From Bradyrhizobium sp. WBAH42 (GTDB lineage Bacteria > Pseudomonadota > Alphaproteobacteria > Rhizobiales > Xanthobacteraceae): a stretch of 64,000 bases of DNA. Of the stretch, positions 35,460-45,187 are shown in pieces. Numbering within the stretch: position 1 is the first letter of the stretch; the number at the start of each line of letters is the position of its first letter. The notes under the pieces were generated by a model. It ran no database searches and was not told the DNA's origin. It saw nothing but the letters and a program-made list of their open reading frames with translations. The stretch is taken from assembly GCF_024585265.1 (NCBI RefSeq), contig NZ_CP036533.1:7511001-7575000 (forward strand). Direction: 5' to 3'. Both the position numbers and the translations under genes were made by a program.

Positions 35460-36551
35460 TCAGCCTGCCACCGCGGGATGCCCGGCCTGATACCAGAACA
35501 TGATCTCGCGCGGGATCTGGTGCAGCGAGACGACCTTTTCGACACCGCCATGGGCGATGGCTTCCTTGGGCATGCCGAATACCACGGAGCTGTCTTCATC
35601 CTGCGCGCGCGTCGCGGCGCCGAGCTTCTTCATCTCCAGCATGCCGCGCGCGCCGTCATCGCCCATGCCGGTCATGATCACGCCGAGCGCGTTGGCGCCG
35701 GCATGCTGGGCGGCGGAGCGGAACAGCACGTCGACGGAAGGGCGATGCCGCGACACCGGCGGGCCGTCCTTGATCGCGATCTGGTAGCGCAGGCCGATGC
35801 GCTGGAGCAGCATGTGCCGCGCACCCGGCGCGATATAGGCCCAACCCGGCAGCACCGGCTCACCGTCCTCGGCCTCCTTGACCCGGATCTGGCAGACGCC
35901 GTCGAGACGCTTGGCAAAGGCTGCGGTAAAGCCCGCCGGCATGTGCTGGACGATGAGAAGCGGCGGACAATGCGGCGACAGCATCTCGAGGACGTCGTTG
36001 AGTGCTTCGGTGCCGCCGGTCGAGGCGCCGATGCACACGATGCGTTCCGTGGTCGGCCGCACCCTGCCCTGCACCGGCGGCGGGATGATGGCATCGGCGG
36101 TCAGCTTCTTCTCGATGGCGCGGCGCTCCGCCCGTGGACGCACCCGGGCGCGCGCGGCGGACTTCACGGCCTCGCGCAGCCGCGTCGAGCATTCGAGCAG
36201 CGCCTGCCGCGTGTCGATCTTCGGCTTCGGCACGATGTCGACGGCACCGGCCTCGAACGCCTCGAACATCACGTTCGAGCCCGCTTCCGTCAGCGAGGAG
36301 CAGATGATCACCGGGATCGGATGCTGCGCCATGATCTTGCGCAGGAAGGTCAGGCCGTCCATGCGCGGCATTTCGAGATCGAGGATGATGACGTCGGGCA
36401 GCTCCTTCTCGAGCCGCCTGGCTGCAACGAACGGGTCGGACGCCGTCGCCATCACCTCGATCTCGGGATCTTCGGACAGGATCGTCAGCAGGATTTGGCG
36501 CACCGACGCCGAATCGTCCACGATCAGCACGCGAACTTTCTCCCTCGGCAT
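35460..36551 (-). CDS. cheB: CheB protein-glutamate methylesterase/deamidase
   Basis: A 363-residue response-regulator enzyme. The receiver domain has DD at 12-13 and the phospho-acceptor D58 in [12 protein letters not shown]. The esterase domain (about 170-355) has the catalytic Ser in [12 protein letters not shown], His in IVQHMPAGF and Asp in [10 protein letters not shown]. It removes methyl groups from MCPs during adaptation. It follows cheR by 16 bases in the same operon. Confidence 0.97.
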   Translation of the reverse strand: MPREKVRVLIVDDSASVRQILLTILSEDPEIEVMATASDPFVAARRLEKELPDVIILDLEMPRMDGLTFLRKIMAQHPIPVIICSSLTEAGSNVMFEAFEAGAVDIVPKPKIDTRQALLECSTRLREAVKSAARARVRPRAERRAIEKKLTADAIIPPPVQGRVRPTTERIVCIGASTGGTEALNDVLEMLSPHCPPLLIVQHMPAGFTAAFAKRLDGVCQIRVKEAEDGEPVLPGWAYIAPGARHMLLQRIGLRYQIAIKDGPPVSRHRPSVDVLFRSAAQHAGANALGVIMTGMGDDGARGMLEMKKLGAATRAQDEDSSVVFGMPKEAIAHGGVEKVVSLHQIPREIMFWYQAGHPAVAG

Positions 36552-36567
36552 TGTGGTTGCGCTCCGC

Positions 36568-37428
36568 CTAGACCTGGAAGATGGTTGGCTGAACCTGCTT
36601 CAGCCCGGGCACCGCACTGTGAATCATCGACTCCGAATGCCCGACCAGCAGATAGCCGCCCGGACGCAAATGGCCGCACAATTGCTCCACCACCTTGCGC
36701 TGGGTCTCGCGCTCGAAATAGATCAGGACGTTGCGGCAGAAGATGATGTCGACGTCACGATCGACGGGATAGGACTTGTCCATGAGGTTCATCCTCATGA
36801 AGTGCGTCACGCGCCGCAGCTCGGGTATGATCCGCACTTCGCCGCGCGATTTGTCGCGCGAGGACGAGAAATAGCGTTTCACGAACGGCTCCGGCACCGG
36901 CGCGAGCACGTCGCGGGTGTAGATCGCGGTCCTGGCGAGGCGTAGCACCGCGGTCGAGATGTCGGTGCCGAGGATACGGTACTGGAAGCGCGCGCCGTTC
37001 CGCGCCATGTCGTCCAGCACCATCGCGGTGGTGTAGGCCTCCATGCCGGTGGAGCTCGCCGAGCTCCAGATCTTCAGGTTGGCATCCTTGCGTCCATGCG
37101 ATCTGAGCAAAGCGGGGACCGCGACGTCCCTCATGAAAGTGAAGTGCTGCGGCTCGCGGAAGAAGTCGGTCTTGTTGGTCGTCACCACATCGATGAGATG
37201 GGTCAACTCGGTCTCGAAATGATCCACCTCGAACAGGTTCTCGACATATTCGTTGAGGCCGGAGAAGTTCAGCGCACGCACGCGCTTGTGCAGCCGCCCC
37301 TCCAGCATCAGCCGCTTGCCCTGCGGCAACTTGATGCCGACCTGACCCTCGATCAATTCGGCGATGGTCCGGAAATGGCGGTCGGACAGATGCACGGCCG
37401 TATCCTGCAGGGCGGGCATCATGGCCAC
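36568..37428 (-). CDS. cheR: CheR chemotaxis protein methyltransferase
   Basis: A 286-residue SAM-dependent enzyme that methylates MCP glutamates. It has the CheR N-domain ([18 protein letters not shown]), [14 protein letters not shown], the SAM-binding [19 protein letters not shown] (the usual GCSTGEEPYS is here [11 protein letters not shown]), and [16 protein letters not shown]. The start is GTG 37428; ATG 37422 is possible. It is followed directly by cheB. Confidence 0.96.
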   Translation of the reverse strand: MAMMPALQDTAVHLSDRHFRTIAELIEGQVGIKLPQGKRLMLEGRLHKRVRALNFSGLNEYVENLFEVDHFETELTHLIDVVTTNKTDFFREPQHFTFMRDVAVPALLRSHGRKDANLKIWSSASSTGMEAYTTAMVLDDMARNGARFQYRILGTDISTAVLRLARTAIYTRDVLAPVPEPFVKRYFSSSRDKSRGEVRIIPELRRVTHFMRMNLMDKSYPVDRDVDIIFCRNVLIYFERETQRKVVEQLCGHLRPGGYLLVGHSESMIHSAVPGLKQVQPTIFQV

Positions 37429-37516
37429 ACGCTCCGGTCCAGGATGACCGCCTGCACTGAATGTCGGGCCGAACGGGCCATCTTGAATCCTACACGTCTA
37501 CGCAATGACTGAAGAT

Positions 37517-37545
37517 GGATCGGCCCCCAGTTGGGAGGCCGATCC
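37517..37545 (-). terminator. Hairpin downstream of the distal mcp gene
   Basis: A 9-bp perfect stem (GGATCGGCC / GGCCGATCC) with an 11-base loop, 12 bases beyond the mcp stop and before cheR. There is no strong U-tract on the minus strand (CATCTTCAG follows), so this may be a partial terminator or a 3' stabiliser that lowers cheR and cheB expression relative to the mcp genes. Confidence 0.4.
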
Positions 37546-37556
37546 CACAAAGACAA

Positions 37557-39359
37557 TCAGCGCTGGAAATCGGCGTCCCGGTCGTCCTCGCCGTCGTTCA
37601 TGTCGAAAGCAAAGCCGCCGCCGCCGGCGACCTTCAGCGCGCGGGCCGGCTTGGCCTGCGGCTTCTTGGCCGGACGCTCGGCCGCCGCCATGGTCGCTGC
37701 CTTGGCGCGCAGCTGGTTGACCGCGCGGTCGATCGGCGCGGCCGCCTGGCTCTTTGCGCCCTGCTCGATGCGGAAATAGGCGATGGTCGACTGCAGCTGC
37801 TCGGCCTGCGAGGCGAGCTCCTCCGAGGTCGAGGACACCTGCTCGGATGCGCTGGCGTTCTGCTGGCCGACCTTGTCGAGCTGCTGGATCGCCTGGTTGA
37901 TCTGGGCCGAACCGACGTCCTGCTCGCGGCAGGCCGCGGTGATCTCCTCGACCAGCTCGGCCGTCTTCTTGATGTCGGGAACGAGCTTCGCCAGCATCGC
38001 GCCGGCATCCTGCGCGACCTTCACCGTATCGGCCGAGAGCGTGCCGATCTCGGCCGCGGCCGCCTGGCTGCGTTCGGCGAGCTTGCGCACTTCGGAGGCG
38101 ACCACTGCAAAGCCCTTGCCGTGCTCGCCGGCACGCGCGGCTTCGACCGCCGCGTTGAGCGCGAGCAGGTCGGTCTGGCGCGCGATCTCCTGCACGATCG
38201 TGATCTTCTCGGCGATGGTCTGCATCGCGTTGACGGCGCGGCCCACGGCGGCGCCGGAGGCTTCCGCGTCCTTGGCGGACTGCGCGGCGATCTTCTCGGT
38301 CTGGTTGGCGTTGTCCGCGTTCTGCTTCACGTTGGAGGCCATCTCCTCCATCGAGGAGGAGGCCTCCTCGGCGGACGAGGCCTGCTCGGTCGCACCCTGC
38401 GACAGCTGCTCGGCGCTGGCGGAGAGCTCCTGGCTGCCGGCGGAGACGTTCTGCGCCGCGGTCAAGGCTTCCGACACGATCTGCCGGAGCTTCTCGACCA
38501 TGCGCTCGAGCGCCAGGCCCAGCGTGTCCTTGTCCGACAGCGGCTTGGCTTCGACCATGAGATTGCCTTGTGCGATCTCGTTGGCGACCGCCGCCGTGGC
38601 ATTCAGGTTCACCGTCATCGCATTCAGCGACTTGATGAGGTCGCCGATCTCGTCATTGCTGGAGGACTCGATCTTGCGGCTGAGATCGCCGATCGCAACT
38701 GCATCGGCAAGCCCGACGGCCTGCCCCAGCGAGCGGCTGATATTGAGCGCGATCCAGGTCGCGGCAACGGCAGCGATCACGAGCGAGGCGAGAACCAGGC
38801 TCATCAGTATGATCTCCGCGCGGGAGCCGTCCTGCCTTGCCTGCTCGGCCTGGTCCGCCATGTTCTTCTTGACGTTCAGGATGTAAGCGTTGGCCGCGTC
38901 CAGCGCGTCCGCGACAACCTTGCGGCCGTCATGCATCGAACGATCCATCGCCTTGGCCTTGTCGGTCCTGGCCAGCTTGACCGTCTCGTCCTGATAGGCG
39001 TTCATCTTGGAATACGCAGCAGAGAAGCCGTCGATCAGCTTCTTGCCGTTTTCCGAGGCCGCGGCGTGGATTTCCTCCTTGAGCTTCAGCAGCTGCTCAC
39101 GGGTCTTGGCGAGGTCCGCGACGAACTGGTCATATTCGGCGTCCGAAGCCAGGATGGAGTTCTTCTCGGCGCGAAGCTGAAAGAGGATACCCTCCTTGAG
39201 CCCGGAGGCCTTCTCCATGCGGCCCGCGCGGCTCACCAGACTTTCGGTGGTGCCGACCATGTCGGCCAGCTTCATGTAACCGACCGCGCCGGCGATGATG
39301 GATAACAGGATGACGACGCCGAACGCGCTGGCAAGCTTGGCTTTGACGGTGAATCTCAT
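37557..39359 (-). CDS. Methyl-accepting chemotaxis protein (MCP 1)
   Basis: A 600-residue chemoreceptor. TM1 at about 8-29, a four-helix-bundle-type periplasmic sensor (30-180), TM2 at about 183-205, HAMP (about 206-260), then a signalling domain with the tip segment [22 protein letters not shown]. The C-terminal tail has [20 protein letters not shown] and ends QR; no NWETF-type pentapeptide is present. From the HAMP end onward it is nearly identical to MCP 2 upstream in the same operon, while the sensor parts differ. MCP 1 has 30 or so extra residues after HAMP that MCP 2 lacks. Confidence 0.95.
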   Translation of the reverse strand: MRFTVKAKLASAFGVVILLSIIAGAVGYMKLADMVGTTESLVSRAGRMEKASGLKEGILFQLRAEKNSILASDAEYDQFVADLAKTREQLLKLKEEIHAAASENGKKLIDGFSAAYSKMNAYQDETVKLARTDKAKAMDRSMHDGRKVVADALDAANAYILNVKKNMADQAEQARQDGSRAEIILMSLVLASLVIAAVAATWIALNISRSLGQAVGLADAVAIGDLSRKIESSSNDEIGDLIKSLNAMTVNLNATAAVANEIAQGNLMVEAKPLSDKDTLGLALERMVEKLRQIVSEALTAAQNVSAGSQELSASAEQLSQGATEQASSAEEASSSMEEMASNVKQNADNANQTEKIAAQSAKDAEASGAAVGRAVNAMQTIAEKITIVQEIARQTDLLALNAAVEAARAGEHGKGFAVVASEVRKLAERSQAAAAEIGTLSADTVKVAQDAGAMLAKLVPDIKKTAELVEEITAACREQDVGSAQINQAIQQLDKVGQQNASASEQVSSTSEELASQAEQLQSTIAYFRIEQGAKSQAAAPIDRAVNQLRAKAATMAAAERPAKKPQAKPARALKVAGGGGFAFDMNDGEDDRDADFQR

Positions 39360-39419
39360 GTCAGTCTCGTTGGTTCGAATTGGGGTGCTTACGCTTGACC
39401 ACGCTTCACTCTCGCAAAC

Positions 39420-39908
39420 TCAGGCGGCGCGAGGCGCATCCGCACCGGCGTCGCGCCCTTCCGGAATCTTGTCGTTCGCCATCAGCTTGGCGAGGTCGAA
39501 GATGACGACGAACTTCTCGCCCTTGCGGCCGATGCCGGCGGCATAATCGGATTGCCATTTGCCGCCGACCTCGGGGATTGGCTCGATCGCCTGCTCGTCG
39601 ATGTCGGTGACCTCGAATACGCAATCGGCGACGAAGCCGACGCCGACCAGGCGGTCCTTCATCGGCACGTCGAGGATGATGATGCGGGTGGCTTCGGTGG
39701 CCGGCACGCTCGGCAGGCCGAGCTTGGTCCGGAGGTCGACGATCGGATAGCCGCTGCCGCGCACGTCGATCATGCCGAGCAGGAAGTTCGGGGCGTGCGG
39801 AAGCCGCGAGATCGGACGCATGTCGAGGATCTCACGGACGTTGCGGATGCTGATGCCGAACGTCTCGCCGGCGAGCCCGAGCGTCAGATATTGCGAGGTT
39901 GCGGCCAT
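39420..39908 (-). CDS. cheW: CheW coupling protein (copy 2)
   Basis: A 162-residue CheW that bridges MCP and CheA. It shows TLGLAGETFGISIRNVREIL, PNFLLGMIDVRGSGYPIVDL and KFVVIFDLAKLM, the three beta-strand elements of the family, with a short Ala/Asp-rich tail after them. It lies between the two mcp genes and is clearly different in sequence from the other cheW at 41.7 kb, so the repeated mcp-cheW unit has diverged mainly in cheW. Confidence 0.95.
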   Translation of the reverse strand: MAATSQYLTLGLAGETFGISIRNVREILDMRPISRLPHAPNFLLGMIDVRGSGYPIVDLRTKLGLPSVPATEATRIIILDVPMKDRLVGVGFVADCVFEVTDIDEQAIEPIPEVGGKWQSDYAAGIGRKGEKFVVIFDLAKLMANDKIPEGRDAGADAPRAA

Positions 39909-39973
39909 GATGCAGTCCAGAGATCCGATGGTTGCAAATGAATGCGGCCCGGCATGAGAGCCCGACCGGCTGA

Positions 39974-41671
39974 TCAGCGTTGGAACTCGGCGTCGCGCTC
40001 GTCCTCGCCGTCATGCATGTCGAAGGCGAAGCCACCGCCACCGGCGACCTTCATTGCACGGGCCGGCTTGCGAACGGGGGCCGGCTTCCTGGTGCCGCGA
40101 TCCGCCGCCGCCATGTGCGCGGCTTTGGCCCGCAGCTGGCTGACGGCGCGGTCGATCGGCGCGGGCGAAGCAGCTTCCTCCCGCCCGGCATGCTCGATGC
40201 GGAAGAACGAGATGGTGGACTGGAGCTGCTCGGCTTGCGAAGCGAGCTCCTCGGAGGTCGAGGATACCTGCTCGGAGGCGCTGGCGTTCTGCTGACCGAC
40301 CTTGTCGAGCTGCTGGATCGCCTGATTGATCTGGGCCGAGCCGACGTCCTGCTCGCGGCAGGCCGCGGTGATCTCCTGCACCAGCTCCGCGGTCTTCTTG
40401 ATGTCGGGCACGAGCTTGGACAGCATTTGTCCCGCCTCCTGCGCGACCTTCACGCTCTCGCTCGACAGCGTGCCGATCTCGGCGGCCGCGGCCTGGCTGC
40501 GCTCGGCAAGCTTGCGCACCTCGGAGGCGACGACGGCAAAGCCCTTGCCGTGCTCGCCGGCGCGCGCGGCCTCGACAGCGGCGTTGAGCGCGAGCAAATC
40601 GGTCTGCCGCGCAATCTCCTGCACGATCGTGATCTTTTCCGCGATCGTCTGCATGGCCTCGACCGCGCGGCTCACCGCAGCGCCGCTGGCTTCCGCGTCC
40701 TTCGCCGACTGACCCGCAATCTTCTCGGTCTGGTTGGCATTGTCGGCGTTTTGCTTGACGTTGGACGCCATCTCCTCCATCGAGGACGACGCCTCTTCCG
40801 CCGAAGAGGCCTGCTCGGTCGCGCCCTGCGACAGCTGCTCGGCGCTTGCCGAGAGCTCCTGGCTGCCGGCGGAGACGTTCTGCGCGGCTGTGAGCGCCTC
40901 GGAGACGATCTGCCGAAGCTTCTCGACCATGAGGTTGAGCGATTTGACGAGATCTCCGATTTCGTCGTTGCTGCCGGTGTTGATGGTCTGGCTCAGATCT
41001 CCCGCCGCGACCGCGCCGGCGAGACCAACCGCGCGGCCAAGCCCGCGGGCGATGCTGACGGAGATCCAGACTGCCGCGATGATGCCGATCGCGAGCGAGC
41101 CGAGAACGAATGCGATCAGCATGAACTGCGCTCTGCTGCTCTCCTCGCGGGCATGGGCCGTCTGCTCGTCCATCGCCGTCTTCACGTAAGCGATATAGGC
41201 CTCGGCAGCCTCCATCGATTCCCCAACGGCGCTGCGGACGGACGTCATCGACAGCTCCGTCGCCTTGACCTTGTCGGTCTTCGCGACCTTGAGCGTGTCG
41301 TCTTCCACCACGTTCATGCGGGCGTAGGCGGTGCCGAACCGTTCCAGAAGCTTCTTTCCTTCCGGCGTCGCCACCGCGTAAATCTCGTCCTTCGTCTTGA
41401 GGACACCACTGCGCAGTTTGGCGATCTCCGCGAGGAACCTCTCGGATTCCGACTCGGGCACAAGGATCGCGTTCTTTTCCGCGCGGACCTGGAACAGGAT
41501 GCCTTTTTCAAGGTCGGCGGCATGCGCTATTCGTGAAGCACGCGAGACCAGCCCCTCCGCGGCGACGATCATGTCGTTGAGCTTCACGTACGCAACGCCG
41601 CCTGCGGCCATGGACAGCACCAGGACGACGCCAAACGCGCTTGCAAGCTTAGCCTTGACCGTAAATCGCAT
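39974..41671 (-). CDS. Methyl-accepting chemotaxis protein (MCP 2)
   Basis: A 565-residue chemoreceptor with the same layout as MCP 1: TM1 at about 8-29, periplasmic four-helix-type sensor, TM2 near 183-205, HAMP, and a signalling domain with the same tip. It lacks the insert that MCP 1 has after HAMP. The C-terminal tail, [20 protein letters not shown] then QR, is conserved between the two. The signalling halves look about 90% identical at the DNA level by eye, which indicates a fairly recent duplication or gene conversion; the sensor halves have diverged. Confidence 0.95.
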   Translation of the reverse strand: MRFTVKAKLASAFGVVLVLSMAAGGVAYVKLNDMIVAAEGLVSRASRIAHAADLEKGILFQVRAEKNAILVPESESERFLAEIAKLRSGVLKTKDEIYAVATPEGKKLLERFGTAYARMNVVEDDTLKVAKTDKVKATELSMTSVRSAVGESMEAAEAYIAYVKTAMDEQTAHAREESSRAQFMLIAFVLGSLAIGIIAAVWISVSIARGLGRAVGLAGAVAAGDLSQTINTGSNDEIGDLVKSLNLMVEKLRQIVSEALTAAQNVSAGSQELSASAEQLSQGATEQASSAEEASSSMEEMASNVKQNADNANQTEKIAGQSAKDAEASGAAVSRAVEAMQTIAEKITIVQEIARQTDLLALNAAVEAARAGEHGKGFAVVASEVRKLAERSQAAAAEIGTLSSESVKVAQEAGQMLSKLVPDIKKTAELVQEITAACREQDVGSAQINQAIQQLDKVGQQNASASEQVSSTSEELASQAEQLQSTISFFRIEHAGREEAASPAPIDRAVSQLRAKAAHMAAADRGTRKPAPVRKPARAMKVAGGGGFAFDMHDGEDERDAEFQR

Positions 41672-41713
41672 GTGCAGCCCCTCAGCCCCTCAATCTTGCG
41701 ATTGGATTTGCTT

Positions 41714-42178
41714 TCAATTCAGAATGCGTTCCATGTTCGGAACGATGACGAACTCTTCACGCCACTTCGCGATGAAGCGGATGAATTCCGGCTTCCAGTG
41801 CATGCCGACGCGCGGCGTCTGCTGCACGTCGGTCTGCGAGATCTCCGTGACCTCGTAGACCTTGTCGGCGGTGACGCCGACCAGAACCGGCTCTCCGTCC
41901 AGCTCGAGCTCGATGACGACGATGCGCGTGTCGGCCGAGTTGTCGAGCTGCGGCATGCCGAAGCGAATGCGCAGGTCGGCGAGCGGAATGACGTTGCCGC
42001 GCACGTTGATCACGCTGGGAACGAAGGCGCGCGCGCCGGCCACCTTGGTCACGGGGACGGGATCGATGATCTCGCGCACGAGACCGGCGTCGAGTGCAAA
42101 CTTCTCCTCACCGAGGCCGATCATCACGACCTGCATCGCGCCGGACTGATGCTCGCCCGCCAAACCGTCGTTCATCAC
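41714..42178 (-). CDS. cheW: CheW coupling protein (copy 1)
   Basis: A 154-residue CheW with VVMIGLGEEKFALDAGLVRE, VPSVINVRGNVIPLADLRIR and VGVTADKVYEVTEI. Its ATG overlaps the cheA stop (ATGA), so it is translated together with cheA. The C-terminal part, WREEFVIVPNMERILN, replaces the usual last helix. Confidence 0.95.
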   Translation of the reverse strand: MMNDGLAGEHQSGAMQVVMIGLGEEKFALDAGLVREIIDPVPVTKVAGARAFVPSVINVRGNVIPLADLRIRFGMPQLDNSADTRIVVIELELDGEPVLVGVTADKVYEVTEISQTDVQQTPRVGMHWKPEFIRFIAKWREEFVIVPNMERILN

Positions 42179-44259
42179 GCCGCCTCGCTGATATGCTGCT
42201 TCTCGACCTTCGACTGCGCCATTGCGACGAGCTGCGCGACGTCGAGGATCAACGCGGCCGTGCCGTCACCCAGAATCGTCGCGCCGGAGAAGATGGTGAC
42301 GTCGGAGTGCAGCTTGGACAGCGACTTGATCACGGTCTGGTGGTTGCCGATGATCTGGTCGGCGACGAGGCCGACGCGGGTCTCGCCGGTCGAGATGATG
42401 ATCGTCTTCTGATGCCGGTCCGGCGCGCCGGAGGCGGCCATCAGCTCGCGCAGGCGCAGGAAGGGCACGAGATTGCCGCGCACGTTGAGGAAGTTGCGGC
42501 CGCGCGAACGCTCGTCCTCGGCCGTCAGCTCGACGCATTCCTCGACCGCCGACAGCGGAATGATGTAACGGCCTTCGCCGACGCGGATCAGGAGGCCCTC
42601 GATGATCGCGAGCGTGAGCGGCAGCCGCAGCGTCACGGTGGTGCCCTGGCCCGGGCGGGTCGACAGGTCGATCGAGCCGCGCATGTTCTCGATGGTGCGC
42701 TTGACCACGTCCATGCCGACGCCGCGGCCCGACAGCGCCGAGATGGTCTGCGCGGTCGAGAAGCCCGGGTGGAACAGGAATTGGTGAATCTCGTGATCGC
42801 TGAGCACGGCACCGGCTGCGATCAGCCCCTGCTCTTCCGCCTTCGCGCGGATGCGCGCGGTGTTGAGACCACCGCCATTGTCCTTCACGGTGACCAGCAC
42901 CTGGGCGCCGGAATGCACGGCGGCGAGCTCGATCCGGCCCTGCTCGGTCTTGCCACTGGCGGCGCGCGTTGCGGTGTCCTCGACGCCGTGGTCGATGGCG
43001 TTGCGGATCAGATGCACCAGCGGATCGGCCAGGGCCTCGATCATGGTCTTGTCGAGCTCGGTATCCTCGCCCGAGGTGACGAATTCGACCGGCTTTGACA
43101 GATCCCGCGACAGATCGTGCACGAGGCGGCGGAAGCGGCCGAACAAGGAGCCGATCGGCACCATGCGCGCACCCATCGTGGTGTCGCGCAGGGACGAGGC
43201 AAGGCGCTCGATCTCCTCGGCGATCATCTTGATCGAGAGGTCGGAGCCGGAGGCGGCGAGCTGGGTCAGCCGCGCCTGGGCGATGACGAGCTCGCCGACG
43301 CGGTCCATCAGCTCGTCGAGGCGCTCGGCCTGGACGCGAACGGTGGCGATGCTACGCTCTTGCTTGGCGTCCTCGCGGCGGGCGGGTGCCGCCTCGCGCT
43401 TGACCTCCGGCTTGACGTCCGGCTTGGCCTCGAACTCGGGCTCGGCCCTTGCGGCGGGCAACTCGGCGATGGCCTCCACCACAGGCGCAGCCATTTCGGC
43501 GATCGCCGGCTCTTCGTCGAGCAGCTGGAACAGCGGGGCCGGCGCGGGGGCTTCGACATGCTCCAGAGGCGAGAGCGTCAGCTTCATCTCGTCCTGGACG
43601 AACATGAAGACGTCGTCGATCGCATCCTTGTCGCAGGCCGCGTGCAGCTTGACGTCCCACTTCAGATAGCAGTCTTCCGGATCCATCTCGTCGAGGAACG
43701 GGATGCCGTCGGTGACGGGCACGACAAAGCAGGGACCGAGCTTGCAGAGATCTTCCAACAGGTCGAGCGGATTCGAGCCGTTGCGCAGGATGTGGGATTC
43801 GAACTCCAGATAGAGGTGCCAGCCGGCCTGCTTGCTCTCGGCAGGCGCCAGCGGAGGGGCCTCGGCCTCAAGGGCGACGGGCATGTCGGCCGCGACGAAG
43901 CGCTTGAGGTCGTCGAGGATGGCTTCGCCGATGATGTCGTCGGTCGACTGAGGATCCTCGATCAATGCGCGGATGTAGTCCTTGGCGGCGAGCGCGACCG
44001 AGATCAGCTCCTGCGTCGGCTTGATCTCGCCCTTGCGGACGCGGTCGAAGGCGGTCTCGAATTCGTGGGTGAAGGAGGCGACCTTGTCGAAGCCGAACAT
44101 GGCGCCCGACCCCTTGATCGTGTGCAGGGCGCGGAAGGCGGAATCGACCAGCTCGCGGTCGTCTGGACGCTGGCCGAGATCGAGCAAGGCGCCTTCAAGA
44201 ACTTCGAAGAGCTCGCTGGCTTCCTGACGAAAGACCTCGGTCGGGTCCATTGCGCTCAT
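42175..44259 (-). CDS. cheA: CheA chemotaxis histidine kinase
   Basis: A 694-residue kinase. The HPt domain has the phosphorylated His46 in FRALHTIKGSGAMFGFD. A P2-like domain lies at about 145-240. The P3 dimerisation region includes LDELMDRVGELVIAQARL. The catalytic domain has an N box (HLIRNAIDHGVE), G1 (VKDNGGGLN) and G2 (SGRGVGMDVVK). The CheW-like P5 domain covers the last 140 residues. The start overlaps the cheY stop (ATGA). Confidence 0.97.
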   Translation of the reverse strand: MSAMDPTEVFRQEASELFEVLEGALLDLGQRPDDRELVDSAFRALHTIKGSGAMFGFDKVASFTHEFETAFDRVRKGEIKPTQELISVALAAKDYIRALIEDPQSTDDIIGEAILDDLKRFVAADMPVALEAEAPPLAPAESKQAGWHLYLEFESHILRNGSNPLDLLEDLCKLGPCFVVPVTDGIPFLDEMDPEDCYLKWDVKLHAACDKDAIDDVFMFVQDEMKLTLSPLEHVEAPAPAPLFQLLDEEPAIAEMAAPVVEAIAELPAARAEPEFEAKPDVKPEVKREAAPARREDAKQERSIATVRVQAERLDELMDRVGELVIAQARLTQLAASGSDLSIKMIAEEIERLASSLRDTTMGARMVPIGSLFGRFRRLVHDLSRDLSKPVEFVTSGEDTELDKTMIEALADPLVHLIRNAIDHGVEDTATRAASGKTEQGRIELAAVHSGAQVLVTVKDNGGGLNTARIRAKAEEQGLIAAGAVLSDHEIHQFLFHPGFSTAQTISALSGRGVGMDVVKRTIENMRGSIDLSTRPGQGTTVTLRLPLTLAIIEGLLIRVGEGRYIIPLSAVEECVELTAEDERSRGRNFLNVRGNLVPFLRLRELMAASGAPDRHQKTIIISTGETRVGLVADQIIGNHQTVIKSLSKLHSDVTIFSGATILGDGTAALILDVAQLVAMAQSKVEKQHISEAA

Positions 44260-44621
44260 GTGCGCACCAGCTTGCCGACCACGGCGAGCAATTGTTCAGG
44301 CTTGAAAGGCTTGGTGATCCAGCCGGTGGCGCCGGCGCTCTTGGCTTCCTGCTTCACCGTGTCGTTGGATTCGGTGGTCAGGAACACGATGGGCATGCCG
44401 ACCGCACTCGGCAGCTTGCGCAATGCGCGGATCAGCTCCAGCCCGTTCATGACGGGCATGTTGAGGTCGGTGATGACGAGGTCGAGCTTGCCAGCCTGCG
44501 CCTTGGCGAGCCCTTGCGCGCCGTCGCCGGCCTCGATCACGTTGTGACCGGCCGGCTCGAGCACGACCTTGATCATTTGCCGAATGCTGGGAGAATCATC
44601 GACGGTCAAAATCGTGGCCAT
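44256..44621 (-). CDS. cheY: CheY-type single-domain response regulator
   Basis: 121 residues from ATG 44621. DD at 8-9, phospho-acceptor D52 in VITDLNMPVMNG, T in FLTTESN and K in WITKPFKPEQ complete the CheY active site. It is expected to take phosphate from CheA and act on the flagellar motor or another output. It overlaps the upstream STAS gene by one base and cheA by four. Confidence 0.96.
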   Translation of the reverse strand: MATILTVDDSPSIRQMIKVVLEPAGHNVIEAGDGAQGLAKAQAGKLDLVITDLNMPVMNGLELIRALRKLPSAVGMPIVFLTTESNDTVKQEAKSAGATGWITKPFKPEQLLAVVGKLVRT

Positions 44622-44944
44622 CAGGTGCCATCTTTCTTTTGCGGGAAATGCTGATCGATCATCGCCTCGCTGGCGAAGCCGGCGCGGCGAAGGGTGTTGC
44701 GCAAAGATTGTGAAAAGGAGGTCAGGACGACCGGACGGCCCTGGGCCTCGCCGGTCTTGGCGGTCGACAGCAGAAGCTGGATCGAGGTCACGTCGGCCTT
44801 GTCGACGCTGGAACAGTCGATCTCGAGCCGCTCCTGGCGGCCGAATGCCTCGCGAATGAGACCATAGACGTTGCGGATGGCCGCAATGCTGCAATCGGCG
44901 GGCAACCGCAGCGACCACTTCGGCTCGGTGGGGTTGAGCGACAT
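44621..44944 (-). CDS. STAS-domain protein, first gene of the che operon
   Basis: 107 residues from ATG 44944. It has the STAS fold pattern LEIDCSSVDKADVTSIQLLL followed by GRPVVLTSFSQSLRNTLRRA. In anti-anti-sigma proteins a serine or threonine in the D-S/T-x-G loop is phosphorylated; here the loop reads DVTSIQLL, so a Thr or Ser is available. STAS proteins heading che operons occur in several alphaproteobacteria; the output is unknown. The 243 bases upstream (44945-45187) hold the divergent promoters. Confidence 0.86.
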   Translation of the reverse strand: MSLNPTEPKWSLRLPADCSIAAIRNVYGLIREAFGRQERLEIDCSSVDKADVTSIQLLLSTAKTGEAQGRPVVLTSFSQSLRNTLRRAGFASEAMIDQHFPQKKDGT

Positions 44945-45187
44945 CGCAGCATCCGCCTTTGCTAAAATTCCACTACTCGTTTGACGCGAATCCGGTGAGC
45001 AAACTCCTAACGCGGGCATCCGTACAACTACGGGTCACATTCTTCCGGAATTCGCGCAACCGCATGCAGACGTGCACAACCTGCCCACATCGTGGGCTGG
45101 ACACGCACATCCGCGTCGAATTTGCTTCGTGTTAAATCCGCTTCGGTAATGGCTTGGGTTCGTGCCTTTGCCAGCGAACAGAGCCCG

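Noticed and set aside
33589..35490. A 633-codon open frame on the plus strand
   Set aside because: It lies opposite the soluble MCP-like gene. The product is Arg/Ala/Leu-rich without a domain, typical of antisense frames in GC-rich DNA.
37515..39305. A 596-codon plus-strand frame, and a similar one at 39980-41536
   Set aside because: Both are mirror frames of the two MCP genes and carry Leu/Gly/Arg-rich sequence with no domain.
43117..44547. A 476-codon plus-strand frame
   Set aside because: It is antisense to cheA and cheY, both certain from their active-site motifs.
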